Source: an uncultured Ruminococcus sp.
GTDB taxonomy: Bacteria; Bacillota; Clostridia; Oscillospirales; Ruminococcaceae
Length of the DNA stretch: 64,000 bases
Assembly (NCBI GenBank): GCA_902787825.1
Contig: CADAHS010000003.1
Location: 1 to 64,000, forward strand
Direction of reading: 5' to 3'
Shown here: one piece after another, positions 26,119 through 34,373 of the stretch
Numbering within the stretch: position 1 is the stretch's first letter
How the letters are laid out: every line of letters begins with the position of its first letter
Made by a program: the position numbers and the translations under genes
Notes under the pieces: model-generated
Seen by the model: the letters and a program-made list of their open reading frames with translations, nothing else
What the model was told of the DNA's origin: nothing
The model's database searches: none

Positions 26119-27462
26119 TCACATATTGCCTTTGTTTGCCATAATGTGTATCTCGCCGGTGACGGCGTTCACATAGTACGCATTTTCGGTGCCCGAGAAA
26201 AGGTCTGTCTTGTTATAATTCTGTTTGAAGCACCAGTAAGGTCTGACGGTCAGCTCGCAGGTCCTGAAGCAATAGCTTTCATCATATCCGACAAGCTCAG
26301 GCTGCTCGGCTGAGGGATACCTGCTGCACTCGATAACGAAACAGAGGTCTGCGGATTCAAAGTCAAGGTCGATATACTCCGCAAGCTCCTTTCTCAATCG
26401 GTTCATCGCACCTTCAAGCGTAAGCAGCTTATCGTTGTCACAGATCTTTTGTGAGAGCTTATATGCACAGCTTTTGAAATATCTTGTTATCTGCTGCTTT
26501 GCAAAACACTCAACGGTATACTCCCTGGGTATCACAAAAGACTTTCCGTTATAGATATTCTCCTTTTGCAAATGCTCGTAGGCAAAGCGGTCTGAATCGT
26601 AGACACAGCCGTTTTCATCAACGCACACAAGTTCAAAATAGTAGCCGTGGCGGTCTTCCCACTGAGAGATACCTACACTTCTGACCTTATGGGTGAACTT
26701 GGTCGTGTCACAGGGGGCAAGGCAGCGGTTTGCAAATTCTTCAACATACTTCACTGCATCATCAAGCTTCCACTGCTGTGAATCAAGCATTTTATACGAC
26801 TTATCGGATATGTCGTCATACTGCGGATAAAGGCGTGTGAGCATTTTGACATTTCCCTGATGAGCAGCATAATAGTACTGCTCAAATTCAAGCTGCCCTG
26901 CCTGACCTCCGGACATATGACCGTCGCTTGTCAGCGAAACGCACTTATAATCCGCACCCTTGCCTGTTTCAATAAAAGTATGGTCGTAGATCGGCTGATC
27001 TGACGGATAGACACGCTTTATCTCATAGCCGTCATCTGTGCGTTCAAAGGGTTCAAGCGGTGCAGGCTCACCACGTCCTGTGATCTGTTTTTTGACACTT
27101 GCTGCATACTCATCTGCAAAAAGCGTTTTTGCAGTTTCATCAAGGTCATAGGTCCGGCAAGCACCGATGTCGATCTTATATGTTGGCATAGACTTTGCTT
27201 CTCCGACGCTTGCGTGCTTTACGGTTATGGTGCCGTACTTGCGGGACGCATCTGCGCTGAGCTGAGAACGGATCTGCTCAAGGCTTGCAAAGTCGCTGTC
27301 GGCTGCGGCAGGTGTGTTTTGAGAGCTTTCAGCGCCGGAGGCAGAGGTCTGCACCTCGGGGGTAGATTCAAGCTGCTCGTGTCTTTGTTTCACGTTCTCA
27401 GGCGTTTTTGCGCAGGCGGTGAGCAGGGCTGCGGTGAGCATCAATGAGATGAGCTTTTTCAT
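26119..27462 (-). CDS. Lipoprotein, first gene of the ABC operon
   Basis: About 447 residues with the lipobox LLTAC. The start was moved to the ATG after GGAGGCATAAAA; the longer frame adds 30 residues that break the signal peptide. It is clearly paralogous to the third lipoprotein (KYGTITVKHASVGEAKSMPTYK, DNDKLLTLEGAM, CELTVRPYWCFK, YYVNAVTGEIHIM). It heads the six-gene operon, divergent from an ECF sigma gene, which suggests control by that factor. Confidence 0.82.
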   Translation of the reverse strand: MKKLISLMLTAALLTACAKTPENVKQRHEQLESTPEVQTSASGAESSQNTPAAADSDFASLEQIRSQLSADASRKYGTITVKHASVGEAKSMPTYKIDIGACRTYDLDETAKTLFADEYAASVKKQITGRGEPAPLEPFERTDDGYEIKRVYPSDQPIYDHTFIETGKGADYKCVSLTSDGHMSGGQAGQLEFEQYYYAAHQGNVKMLTRLYPQYDDISDKSYKMLDSQQWKLDDAVKYVEEFANRCLAPCDTTKFTHKVRSVGISQWEDRHGYYFELVCVDENGCVYDSDRFAYEHLQKENIYNGKSFVIPREYTVECFAKQQITRYFKSCAYKLSQKICDNDKLLTLEGAMNRLRKELAEYIDLDFESADLCFVIECSRYPSAEQPELVGYDESYCFRTCELTVRPYWCFKQNYNKTDLFSGTENAYYVNAVTGEIHIMANKGNM

Positions 27463-27532
27463 TTTTATGCCTCCAAAAAGTGTTTTCATAAATATAAACA
27501 AGCAGGGGGTAAAGAATATGGTCGGCATGGTG

Positions 27533-27674
27533 AAATTTGTAGGCTTGCACAAAAAACGAGGTTTAGTTTTGTGGGTGTTTGCCGGCTCTCAAAAAAGCAG
27601 CATATATAAACAGCCGTCGGTCAGCAAACATGGCAGGAGGTTTAAAAATTTGTAGGGAATCACAAAAATACAGG
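27533..27674. promoter_or_regulatory. Two 29-bp direct repeats between the lipoprotein operon and the sigma gene
   Basis: Copies at 27533-27561 and 27646-27674 read AAATTTGTAGG, four variable bases, CACAAAAA, six mixed bases ending AGG; 22 of 29 positions agree. Each contains the dyad TTTGT-N8-ACAAA. The two copies lie in the divergent control region and look like binding sites for one regulator. Confidence 0.5.
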
Positions 27675-27728
27675 GACGGATATGTGCAGGTTTTTTGCAG
27701 ACGATGATCCGGCTTTTTACGGTGAAAG

Positions 27729-27756
27729 TTGAAATAATGATACAATGTGGTATAAT
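27729..27756 (+). promoter_or_regulatory. Promoter of the ECF sigma gene
   Basis: TTGAAA and TATAAT with a 16-bp spacer; it lies inside the longest possible frame and so supports the shorter start of the sigma factor. Confidence 0.65.
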
Positions 27757-27793
27757 AGTAGCAATGTCACAGACGAAACGTGAGGTGAGAAAA

Positions 27794-28327
27794 ATGCTGA
27801 TGATATGTCTGAATATGCTTGACACCGATGAGCAGCGGGTGAGCTTTGAGAGGTTTTTTCGTGAGCAAAGGCAGTCGATGTTTGCGGTGGCGGTGAGCAT
27901 TCTTCACAACGTTCAGGACGCAGAGGACGCTGTATCGCAGGCTTTTTTCAGCATTGCCGGAAGCTTTGAAAAAATTTCTCACCTTGACTGTCATGAAATG
28001 AGAGCGTATGCGGTTATTATAGTTAAGAACAAGGCTTTGAACATATACAAGCACAACAAACGTGAGGACGAGAAAACGCTGCACACGCAAAGTGAGATCA
28101 TTGACGATGAGGCGTTTGAACAGCTGCGGTTCTCGGAGCTTGATGAGGCGATCGGCTGTCTTGACGAGAGGTACAAAGATGTTATCACACTGTATTATTA
28201 CTATGGATTTTCTGCTAAGGAGGTCGCTCAGCTGTTGGGGATACACATTGACACGGTGCGCCACAGGGCGATGAGGGCAAAGAAGCTTCTGAAGCAGGTA
28301 TTGGAGGAAGGTGAGAACAATGACTGA
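27794..28327 (+). CDS. ECF-type RNA polymerase sigma factor
   Basis: About 177 residues. Region 2 (RFFREQRQSMFAVAVSILHNVQDAEDAVSQAF) and region 4 (LDERYKDVITLYYYYGFSAKEVAQLLGIHIDTVRHRAMRAKKLL) are clear. The start is the ATG after GTGAGGTGAGAAAA, downstream of the promoter; 33 extra upstream codons were discarded. The next gene overlaps its stop by 8 bp and encodes a single-pass membrane protein, the usual anti-sigma arrangement. The divergent lipoprotein/ABC operon is the likely target. Confidence 0.9.
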   Translation: MLMICLNMLDTDEQRVSFERFFREQRQSMFAVAVSILHNVQDAEDAVSQAFFSIAGSFEKISHLDCHEMRAYAVIIVKNKALNIYKHNKREDEKTLHTQSEIIDDEAFEQLRFSELDEAIGCLDERYKDVITLYYYYGFSAKEVAQLLGIHIDTVRHRAMRAKKLLKQVLEEGENND

Positions 28328-29660
28328 CAAGCAGCTAAGGCAGGCTGTCGGCAGGGTGCTTTTACCTCAGTACGAGGCGATGATACCCGAGCATGACGAG
28401 CACAGATTTTCAGATGATTTTGAAGCTGATATGAGTGAGCTTATTGGCACAAAAGGATCCAAGATCCGTCGCAGGGTCGAGAAAAAGGACGATGCGGACA
28501 GGAAGAAAAGTATAAAAGTATCACGAAGGGTCCCGGTGATGATAGCGGCGATGTTTGCTCTGGTCATTGGGCTCGGGGCGTTGGGACTGCTGTTTTACGA
28601 CAGATCGGTCAAAACAGACGAATCGCAGTCCCCGGGGATAGCGGTACAGTCAGCCTCGCAGACAGACAGCGTTTCAGACGAGCAAAGACAAAAACAGCTG
28701 ATGCTTTCGGAGTTAGGAAAGATCGCATCGCAGCTCGAAAACGAATCGGAAAAATTTTATGTATGCTGCATTTGCAATGCGCAGCAGGAGGTCTACTGTT
28801 ACAGGCAGGAAAGCATTGACGCACACAAAAGCTCTGCTGCTGCGAGGTCGATCGGAGAGTGCCTGAGAAAGAGCAAGGCGGAATATCTGGGATCGACAAA
28901 GCTGGCACCTTCGGACGATCAGAACGACGGGTCGGAGTATCGTGTTGAGCCTTACGAAAGCACTGTAAGCTATGATATACAAAAGATCTTTGACGAATTC
29001 AGCGACAGGTATTTCGTAAAGATCTGCCTTTGTGAATTCAATTCAGCTGTGTTTTCTGCAATAACATACACTGTCGTGGACGGCACGGGATATCTTCGTA
29101 TTGAGATAAATGACCCCTTTCACCGAACCACTGAGTTCAACTATTTCAGCTTCAAGTGTGAAAAGTCTGCGCTTTTCAATGGCGAAAAGCCTGTTCTCAG
29201 CGACTGGACAACAGACCAGGCTTCGAGCGAACACAGTATGAGCAGGCAGGATCTATATGCATCAGACGGTACACAAAAGCTGAGTATTGCCAACTATGAC
29301 CGGACGGCAGGCTTTAGTTTCAGCGTGGACAACACCGGTGAGATGCCGGCAGTGAACATTTCCGACATTAAGCTCCCCAAGGGTGAAACGCCGGAAAATG
29401 CTGTGCTGGAGATATATCTTTGCGTCAGGAACGCTCCGGGCGGAACACTTATAAACTCAGCTGTGATGTCAGGTACGCTGAAAGAGGGACGCTACGATTT
29501 TTCACAGTATAAAAACAGCATTGCCAAGACAGATATTGACGGGATAAAGATAATTATGCGATTTGACACCGACAAACACCCTGCCCCGGATCAGAGTGTT
29601 GAAAAAAGCGGTCTGAAAAGCGCTTACACCATAATGGCAAGCTTTGTATGTGATGACTGA
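28320..29660 (+). CDS. Putative membrane anti-sigma factor
   Basis: About 446 residues. A cytoplasmic part of about 75 residues, rich in charged residues, is followed by one membrane segment (VPVMIAAMFALVIGLGALGLLFY) and a large extracytoplasmic domain. I recognise no named domain outside. The ATG overlaps the sigma stop as ATGACTGA, giving translational coupling; an upstream GTG three codons earlier is possible. Position and topology suggest it holds the sigma factor and senses an external signal. Confidence 0.72.
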   Translation: MTDKQLRQAVGRVLLPQYEAMIPEHDEHRFSDDFEADMSELIGTKGSKIRRRVEKKDDADRKKSIKVSRRVPVMIAAMFALVIGLGALGLLFYDRSVKTDESQSPGIAVQSASQTDSVSDEQRQKQLMLSELGKIASQLENESEKFYVCCICNAQQEVYCYRQESIDAHKSSAAARSIGECLRKSKAEYLGSTKLAPSDDQNDGSEYRVEPYESTVSYDIQKIFDEFSDRYFVKICLCEFNSAVFSAITYTVVDGTGYLRIEINDPFHRTTEFNYFSFKCEKSALFNGEKPVLSDWTTDQASSEHSMSRQDLYASDGTQKLSIANYDRTAGFSFSVDNTGEMPAVNISDIKLPKGETPENAVLEIYLCVRNAPGGTLINSAVMSGTLKEGRYDFSQYKNSIAKTDIDGIKIIMRFDTDKHPAPDQSVEKSGLKSAYTIMASFVCDD

Positions 29661-29664
29661 AAAC

Positions 29665-29695
29665 AGCCGGTGCCTGCATATTGCGGGCATCGGCT
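29665..29695 (+). terminator. Hairpin after the anti-sigma gene
   Basis: AGCCGGTGCCTGC pairs with GCGGGCATCGGCT; the following T run is poor. Confidence 0.45.
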
Positions 29696-29743
29696 GCTGC
29701 TTTAAGGCAGAAAGAACGGTAAAACAACTGAGTCATTTTGTAC

Positions 29744-29773
29744 ATAAGTTGCAGTTAGACTGCACTAACTTAT
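29744..29773. promoter_or_regulatory. DtxR-like dyad, site 1
   Basis: AGTTAG-ACTGCA-CTAACT at 29753-29770, inside a longer ATAAGTT/AACTTAT pair. It is one of three GTTAG-N6-CTAA[C/T] dyads around the feo genes, this one about 45 bp upstream of the -35. Confidence 0.6.
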
Positions 29774-29814
29774 TGTGCACCTTTCCGATTTTTGATCTGT
29801 TCTGATAAGCAGAC

Positions 29815-29843
29815 TTGACAAAATGGAGCAAAGGGGGTATGAT
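29815..29843 (+). promoter_or_regulatory. feo operon promoter
   Basis: TTGACA and TATGAT are separated by 17 bp. Confidence 0.75.
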
Positions 29844-29850
29844 ATTAAAG

Positions 29851-29866
29851 GTTAGTAAGAGCTAAC
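29851..29866. promoter_or_regulatory. DtxR-like dyad, site 2 (operator)
   Basis: GTTAG-TAAGAG-CTAAC begins 7 bp after the -10, over the expected transcription start, where a bound iron-dependent repressor would block the feo promoter. Confidence 0.65.
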
Positions 29867-29885
29867 TTATGAAAGGAGATGTCGT

Positions 29886-30098
29886 ATGATGCCTTTGACT
29901 TTTGCTGTTACAGGCGAGGAAAACATCATCAGAAAGATAGGCGGAACACCCGAGGTGAAAAAGCATCTTTCAGACCTTGGTTTTGTGGTTGGTGGAAAGG
30001 TGACTGTCGTAAACACGCTTGGCGGTAATCTTATTGTCAACGTCAAGGAGTCAAGGGTCGCTATCGACAAGACAATGGCGAGTAAAATTATGATTTGA
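29886..30098 (+). CDS. feoA: FeoA domain protein 1
   Basis: A 70-residue SH3-like FeoA protein (MPLTFAVTGEE, then DLGFVVGGKVTVVN and LIVNVKESRVAIDKTMASKI). FeoA binds FeoB and is needed for ferrous iron uptake. AAAGGAGAT precedes the first of two adjacent ATG codons. First gene of the feo operon, under the DtxR-like operator, and followed after 18 bp by a second FeoA gene. Confidence 0.9.
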   Translation: MMPLTFAVTGEENIIRKIGGTPEVKKHLSDLGFVVGGKVTVVNTLGGNLIVNVKESRVAIDKTMASKIMI

Positions 30099-30116
30099 CG
30101 ATTCGGAGGGAAGAAA

Positions 30117-30338
30117 ATGAAAACGCTGAAGGATGCGGCGATCGGCAGTACGGTCAAGGTGGTGAAGCTTCACGGTGAGGGCGCTGTAAAGCGAAGGATC
30201 ATGGATATGGGCATCACGAAGAATGTTGATGTGTTTATCAGAAAGGTTGCTCCGCTGGGAGATCCGATGGAGGTAACGGTAAGAGGCTATGAGCTTTCGC
30301 TGAGAAAAGCGGACGCTGAGATGATAGAAATAGTCTGA
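30117..30338 (+). CDS. feoA: FeoA domain protein 2
   Basis: A 73-residue FeoA protein with the standard features: GSTVKVVKLHGEGAVKRRIMDMGITKN, VAPLGDPMEVTVRGYELSLRKADAEMI. It is closer to canonical FeoA than its neighbour, so the two are probably not interchangeable. GGAGGGAAGAAA precedes the start. Another dyad lies between it and feoB. Confidence 0.92.
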   Translation: MKTLKDAAIGSTVKVVKLHGEGAVKRRIMDMGITKNVDVFIRKVAPLGDPMEVTVRGYELSLRKADAEMIEIV

Positions 30339-30354
30339 TTTTTTTTGACAACGG

Positions 30355-30370
30355 GTTAGTCTAAACTAAT
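30355..30370. promoter_or_regulatory. DtxR-like dyad, site 3, upstream of feoB
   Basis: GTTAG-TCTAAA-CTAAT in the feoA-feoB gap, just after a TTGACA at 30345-30350. It may give feoB a separate iron-controlled promoter, but no good -10 follows. Confidence 0.5.
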
Positions 30371-30394
30371 CGGCATACAGGAAGGAAGTATTTT

Positions 30395-32926
30395 ATGAAT
30401 CTGAAAATAGCACTTGCCGGAAACCCTAACTGCGGCAAGACTACGCTGTTCAACGCACTGACGGGTTCAAACCAGTTTGTAGGAAACTGGCCCGGAGTTA
30501 CGGTGGAGAAGAAAGAGGGTAAGCTAAAAGGACATGACGGTGTGACGATCACCGACCTGCCCGGAATTTACTCGCTGTCGCCGTACACGCTGGAGGAGGT
30601 CGTTGCAAGAAACTATCTTGTTGGCGAGCGTCCCGATGCGATACTCAATATTATCGACGGTACAAACTTAGAGAGAAACCTTTATCTCACCACTCAGCTG
30701 GTCGAGCTGGGAATACCTGTTGCGGTAGCTATCAACATGATGGACGTGGTGAAGAAAAACGGTGACAGGATAAACACAGATGAGCTTGCAAGACAGCTCG
30801 GGTGCAAGGTCGTGGAGATATCAGCACTCAAAGGCACGGGTATCAAAGAGGCTGCACAGGCTGCGATAGATGCGGCTAACAGCAGCGAAAAGACAGTACC
30901 GATGCACACGTTCTCGGGAAGCGTTGAGCACGCACTTGCACACATTGAGGAAGCGTGCGTTCACTCGATGCCGGAGGAGCAGCAGAGATGGTACGCTATC
31001 AAACTGTTTGAGCGTGATGACAAGGTAATTGAGCAGCTTAACATCGACAGTACGACAAAGGCTCACATCGAATCGGACATTGCAGCTGTTGAAGAAGAAA
31101 TGGACGACGATTCGGAATCAATAATCACCAACGAAAGATACGTTTACATATCAGGTGTTATAAAAGCCTGCTACAAGAAAAAGCATAGCGGCGAGGCGAC
31201 GACCTCGGACAAGATAGACAAGGTGGTGACAAACCGCTGGCTGGGTCTGCCGATATTTGCGGTAATAATGTTCCTGGTATACTACATTTCAATGGTAGCT
31301 GTGGGAACACCGATGACAGACTGGGTAAACGACGGCGTGTTCGGTGACGGCTGGCACCTTGTCGGCATCGGCTCAAATGACTTTGAGGAAGCTGAGGAGA
31401 GCTACGGCGACACGGACGCTATAATCGCTGCTTTCAACGAGCAGTACGGAAGCGATGAAACAGCTGAGGCTATTGACATCGAATCAGAGGATTTTGATGA
31501 GGATGCGGCAAAAGAGGCTCTTGAAAAGCTCGTTGCGGCAACACCTGACGATGCAGAGCTGACTTACACGGTTGAGGACGAGGAAACTCTGGAAACGACT
31601 GATGAGGACGCTGACAAGCAAGCACTTGTGGACGCTGTTGCTCAGTTCACCGACAAGGACTACAAGCCCGATTACGGCGCTCCTGCAATGGAGAACTATG
31701 GTGTGTTCGTGCCTTCCCTTCCGTCGCTGGCTGAGAAAGGTCTTGACAACATCGGTGCGGCTGACTGGGTAAAGGGTCTGATACTTGACGGTATCATCGC
31801 AGGTGTAGGCGCAGTGCTCGGATTCGTTCCGCAGATGCTGGTTCTGTTCCTGCTGCTGGCGTTCCTTGAAGCCTGCGGTTATATGTCAAGGATCGCATTC
31901 GTTCTTGACAGGATATTCAGAAAGTTCGGTCTTTCAGGAAAGTCGTTCATTCCTATGCTGGTAGGCGTGGGCTGCGGCGTTCCGGGAATAATGGCTTCAA
32001 GAACAATCGAGAACGAGCGTGACCGCCGAATGACCATTATGACCACAACATTTATCCCCTGCGGTGCAAAGGTACCGTTCATAGCTATGATCGCAGGTGC
32101 ACTTTTCGGAGGCTCTGCGTGGGTTTCGACCTCAGCATACTTTATCGGTATGGCTGCAATAATCATTTCGGGCATCATGCTCAAAAAGACAAGAATGTTC
32201 GCCGGCGACCCCGCTCCGTTTGTTATGGAGCTGCCTGCTTACCATCTGCCTACAGTCGGCAACGTGCTTCGTTCGATGTGGGAGCGTGGCTGGTCGTTCA
32301 TCAAAAAAGCAGGAACGATCATTCTGCTTTCAACGATCGTTGTCTGGTTCACAAGCAGATTCGGCTTTATTGACGGAAGCTTCTCAATGCTTGAAGAGGA
32401 TCAGCTTGACGCATCTATCCTTGCAAAGATAGGAAACGGTATTGCGTGGATATTCAAGCCTCTTGGCTGGGGCAACTGGCAGGCTGCTGTGGCTTCTATC
32501 ACAGGGCTCGTTGCAAAGGAAAACATCGTTGGTACGATGGGCACACTTTACGGCGGCGGAGACCAGACGGTATGGCAGGCTCTCGCAGGTTCGTTCACAG
32601 TTGTAACAGGCTTCTCGTTCCTCGTATTCAACCTGCTGTGCGCACCTTGCTTTGCGGCTATCGGTGCCATCAAGCGTGAGATGAACAACGCAAAGTGGAC
32701 ATGGTTCGCTATCGGTTATCAGTGCGGATTTGCCTATGTGATCGCACTGATGATAACACAGTTCGGCAACATCTTCCTGTCGGGCGCAAAGGTAAATGTT
32801 ATCGGCTTGATCGCTGCGGCGCTCATACTCTGCGCAATGATCTATATGCTGGTAAGGCCGTATAAGGAAGCAACAAAGCTGACTGTCAAAAACAAAAAGA
32901 TAGATGCAATGGCGGCATCAAAGTAG
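30395..32926 (+). CDS. feoB: Ferrous iron transporter B
   Basis: The GTPase-coupled ferrous iron permease, 843 residues. The G domain has GNPNCGKTT at 9-17, DLPGIYSL near 54 and NMMD near 115, then a GDI-like helical part. The membrane part starts near residue 283 and carries two Gate-type segments (FVPQMLVLFLLLAFLE, GCGVPGIMASRTIENERDRR). Between the first and second membrane segments, about residues 325-440, lies a strongly acidic insertion (EEAEESYGDTD, ESEDFDEDAAKE, EDEETLETTDEDAD) that ordinary FeoB lacks. It follows two feoA genes and precedes a Cys-rich FeoB-associated peptide. Confidence 0.95.
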   Translation: MNLKIALAGNPNCGKTTLFNALTGSNQFVGNWPGVTVEKKEGKLKGHDGVTITDLPGIYSLSPYTLEEVVARNYLVGERPDAILNIIDGTNLERNLYLTTQLVELGIPVAVAINMMDVVKKNGDRINTDELARQLGCKVVEISALKGTGIKEAAQAAIDAANSSEKTVPMHTFSGSVEHALAHIEEACVHSMPEEQQRWYAIKLFERDDKVIEQLNIDSTTKAHIESDIAAVEEEMDDDSESIITNERYVYISGVIKACYKKKHSGEATTSDKIDKVVTNRWLGLPIFAVIMFLVYYISMVAVGTPMTDWVNDGVFGDGWHLVGIGSNDFEEAEESYGDTDAIIAAFNEQYGSDETAEAIDIESEDFDEDAAKEALEKLVAATPDDAELTYTVEDEETLETTDEDADKQALVDAVAQFTDKDYKPDYGAPAMENYGVFVPSLPSLAEKGLDNIGAADWVKGLILDGIIAGVGAVLGFVPQMLVLFLLLAFLEACGYMSRIAFVLDRIFRKFGLSGKSFIPMLVGVGCGVPGIMASRTIENERDRRMTIMTTTFIPCGAKVPFIAMIAGALFGGSAWVSTSAYFIGMAAIIISGIMLKKTRMFAGDPAPFVMELPAYHLPTVGNVLRSMWERGWSFIKKAGTIILLSTIVVWFTSRFGFIDGSFSMLEEDQLDASILAKIGNGIAWIFKPLGWGNWQAAVASITGLVAKENIVGTMGTLYGGGDQTVWQALAGSFTVVTGFSFLVFNLLCAPCFAAIGAIKREMNNAKWTWFAIGYQCGFAYVIALMITQFGNIFLSGAKVNVIGLIAAALILCAMIYMLVRPYKEATKLTVKNKKIDAMAASK

Positions 32927-32968
32927 TTCAGAGAAAGATCAATAAATAATTCCGAAAGGAGAATGCAA

Positions 32969-33157
32969 ATGCTGTCGTGGATAGGTGCAAACGTTGGAAC
33001 TATCGCTGTTTGCATTGTGCTGGCTGTGATAGTCTGCGCAATAATCCTGAATATGATAAAAGACAAGAAGAAAGGAAAGTCACCGATCTGCGGCGGTAAG
33101 TGCGGACATTGTCCGATGAGCTGCGGCTGCTGCGGTGCTCACGCAAAAGGAAAATGA
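32969..33157 (+). CDS. FeoB-associated Cys-rich membrane protein
   Basis: A 62-residue peptide with one N-terminal membrane segment (ANVGTIAVCIVLAVIVCAIIL) and the tail CGGKCGHCPMSCGCCGAH, matching the small FeoB-associated Cys-rich family. The cysteines may bind iron at the inner face of FeoB. The start is the second of two ATG codons, 7 bp after AGGAG; the first lies 1 bp after it. It ends in an ATGA overlap with a still smaller gene. Confidence 0.88.
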   Translation: MLSWIGANVGTIAVCIVLAVIVCAIILNMIKDKKKGKSPICGGKCGHCPMSCGCCGAHAKGK

Positions 33158-33279
33158 ATGAGCTTGCGGTAATAGCGGCTGTTCTGGTTCCGGCAGCTAT
33201 ATTGGTACAGGTGCTTGCTATTGCAAAGCAACGGCTCAAAAGCTTTGCGTGCAAGATCAGAAAAGAGCCTTACAAATGA
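33154..33279 (+). CDS. 41-residue membrane peptide at the end of the feo operon
   Basis: This frame starts at the ATG overlapping the stop of the FeoB-associated gene (ATGA) and encodes 41 residues: MNELAVIAAVLVPAAILVQV followed by a basic tail with a single Cys. It has one membrane segment. It lies before the operon terminator, so it is transcribed with feoB, and the overlap suggests coupled translation. I know no named family. It may be a further FeoB accessory peptide, or chance. Confidence 0.5.
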   Translation: MNELAVIAAVLVPAAILVQVLAIAKQRLKSFACKIRKEPYK

Positions 33280-33339
33280 ACACAAACTCACAAAAGTGAC
33301 ACACCCCGGTTTTCATTTTTGATGACCTCTGCATAGCTG

Positions 33340-33377
33340 AGATCACGAGACAGGATTTCTGCCTCGTGATCTTTTTT
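33340..33377 (+). terminator. feo operon terminator
   Basis: AGATCACGAG pairs exactly with CTCGTGATCT, followed by a T run. Confidence 0.9.
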
Positions 33378-33478
33378 GTTATGCTCTGCATTGCCGTCAA
33401 TTATGATGTCGGGACTGATGTGACAAAAAACCAGTTGGTCTTTGTTTTAAGAATGTCCACAGGCTTAACCTGAAATTA

Positions 33479-33507
33479 TTGACATTATCGTGCGAAAGTG
33501 CTATAAT
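33479..33507 (+). promoter_or_regulatory. Promoter before a gene remnant
   Basis: TTGACA and TATAAT with 17 bp between, in the context CGTG-N4-AGTGC-TATAAT-CAAGGTGC. A very similar promoter occurs at 63258-63286. Confidence 0.7.
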
Positions 33508-33547
33508 CAAGGTGCTGCCGCAGACAAGCGTGAAAACGGTGGTGAAC

Positions 33548-33637
33548 ATGAGCCTTGCGGAAAGTATGCCGCTGACTGCTGCGGGCAAGGTGGATTTCAG
33601 GACGCTTGAAAAAATGACGGAGGAAAGCCATACATAG
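33548..33637 (+). pseudogene. C-terminal remnant of an adenylate-forming enzyme
   Basis: The 29 codons include MPLTAAGKVDFRTLEKM, the typical last motif of AMP-binding ligases and acyl-CoA synthetases, with the catalytic Lys of the C-terminal subdomain; the rest of the enzyme is absent. The frame stays open upstream through a promoter, so it is a relic. It lies between a promoter and a terminator and may still be transcribed. Confidence 0.55.
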
Positions 33638-33642
33638 ATCAC

Positions 33643-33688
33643 AAAAAGCCGATGCTTGCTTATACACAGGCATCGGCTCAGTTTTTTT
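33643..33688. terminator. Bidirectional terminator
   Basis: AGCCGATGC pairs with GCATCGGCT, with T runs on both sides. It ends the remnant's transcript and the convergent ABC operon. Confidence 0.85.
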
Positions 33689-33698
33689 GCAAACAGGT

Positions 33699-34364
33699 TT
33701 AAATTACGACTCTTCCGTCGCTGATCTCGATAATTCTTCCACAACGTCCGGCAGCTTCTTTATCATGTGTGACAATGACGACCGTCCTGCCCTGAGCGTT
33801 GAGCTTTTTGAACAGCTCCATTATCTCCGCCGAGGTCTTTGAGTCAAGTGCTCCTGTCGGCTCATCGGCAAGTATCATCGCAGGCTCGTTGACTATCGCT
33901 CTTGCGATCGCCACTCTCTGCTTCTGTCCGCCAGAGAGTTTGCTGCACGGCTTTTTTGCAAGTTCTTCAATGCCCACTGCTTTAAGGGCAGCGAGGGCTT
34001 TTTCTTTTTTTGCCGCACCTTTCACCTTTGCAAAATCAAGCGGTATCATCACATTTTCCAGTGCTGTCATATCCTCGACCAAAGCAAAGTCCTGCATTAC
34101 CATACCGATCTTTTCGTTGCGGATATGGGCGTACTGCCTGTCCGAAAGATTTTTTACAAGTGTTGCGTCAAGGCGGTACTCTCCGCTCTGGTAATCGTCG
34201 ATGCAGGCGAGGATATGCAGCAGCGTTGACTTGCCTGCGCCCGATCTGCCCGTTATCGCAGCAAGCTCACCGTCTTTAATTTCAAGGCTGATGCCGTGAA
34301 GCGCTTCAAATTCGTTAGGCTTCCCGGGATTGTATATCTTTGTGAGATCTTTTATCGTTATCAT
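33699..34364 (-). CDS. ABC transporter ATP-binding protein (MacB/LolD type)
   Basis: A 221-residue ATPase: Walker A GRSGAGKST, signature LSGGQKQRVAIARAI, Walker B MILADEPTGALD, H loop VTHDKE. This type works with FtsX-like permeases in mechanotransmission or peptide export and detoxification. It is the last gene of the sigma/anti-sigma/permease/permease/ATPase operon, 9 bp after the second permease. Confidence 0.93.
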   Translation of the reverse strand: MITIKDLTKIYNPGKPNEFEALHGISLEIKDGELAAITGRSGAGKSTLLHILACIDDYQSGEYRLDATLVKNLSDRQYAHIRNEKIGMVMQDFALVEDMTALENVMIPLDFAKVKGAAKKEKALAALKAVGIEELAKKPCSKLSGGQKQRVAIARAIVNEPAMILADEPTGALDSKTSAEIMELFKKLNAQGRTVVIVTHDKEAAGRCGRIIEISDGRVVI

Positions 34365-34373
34365 AGCTTTCTC

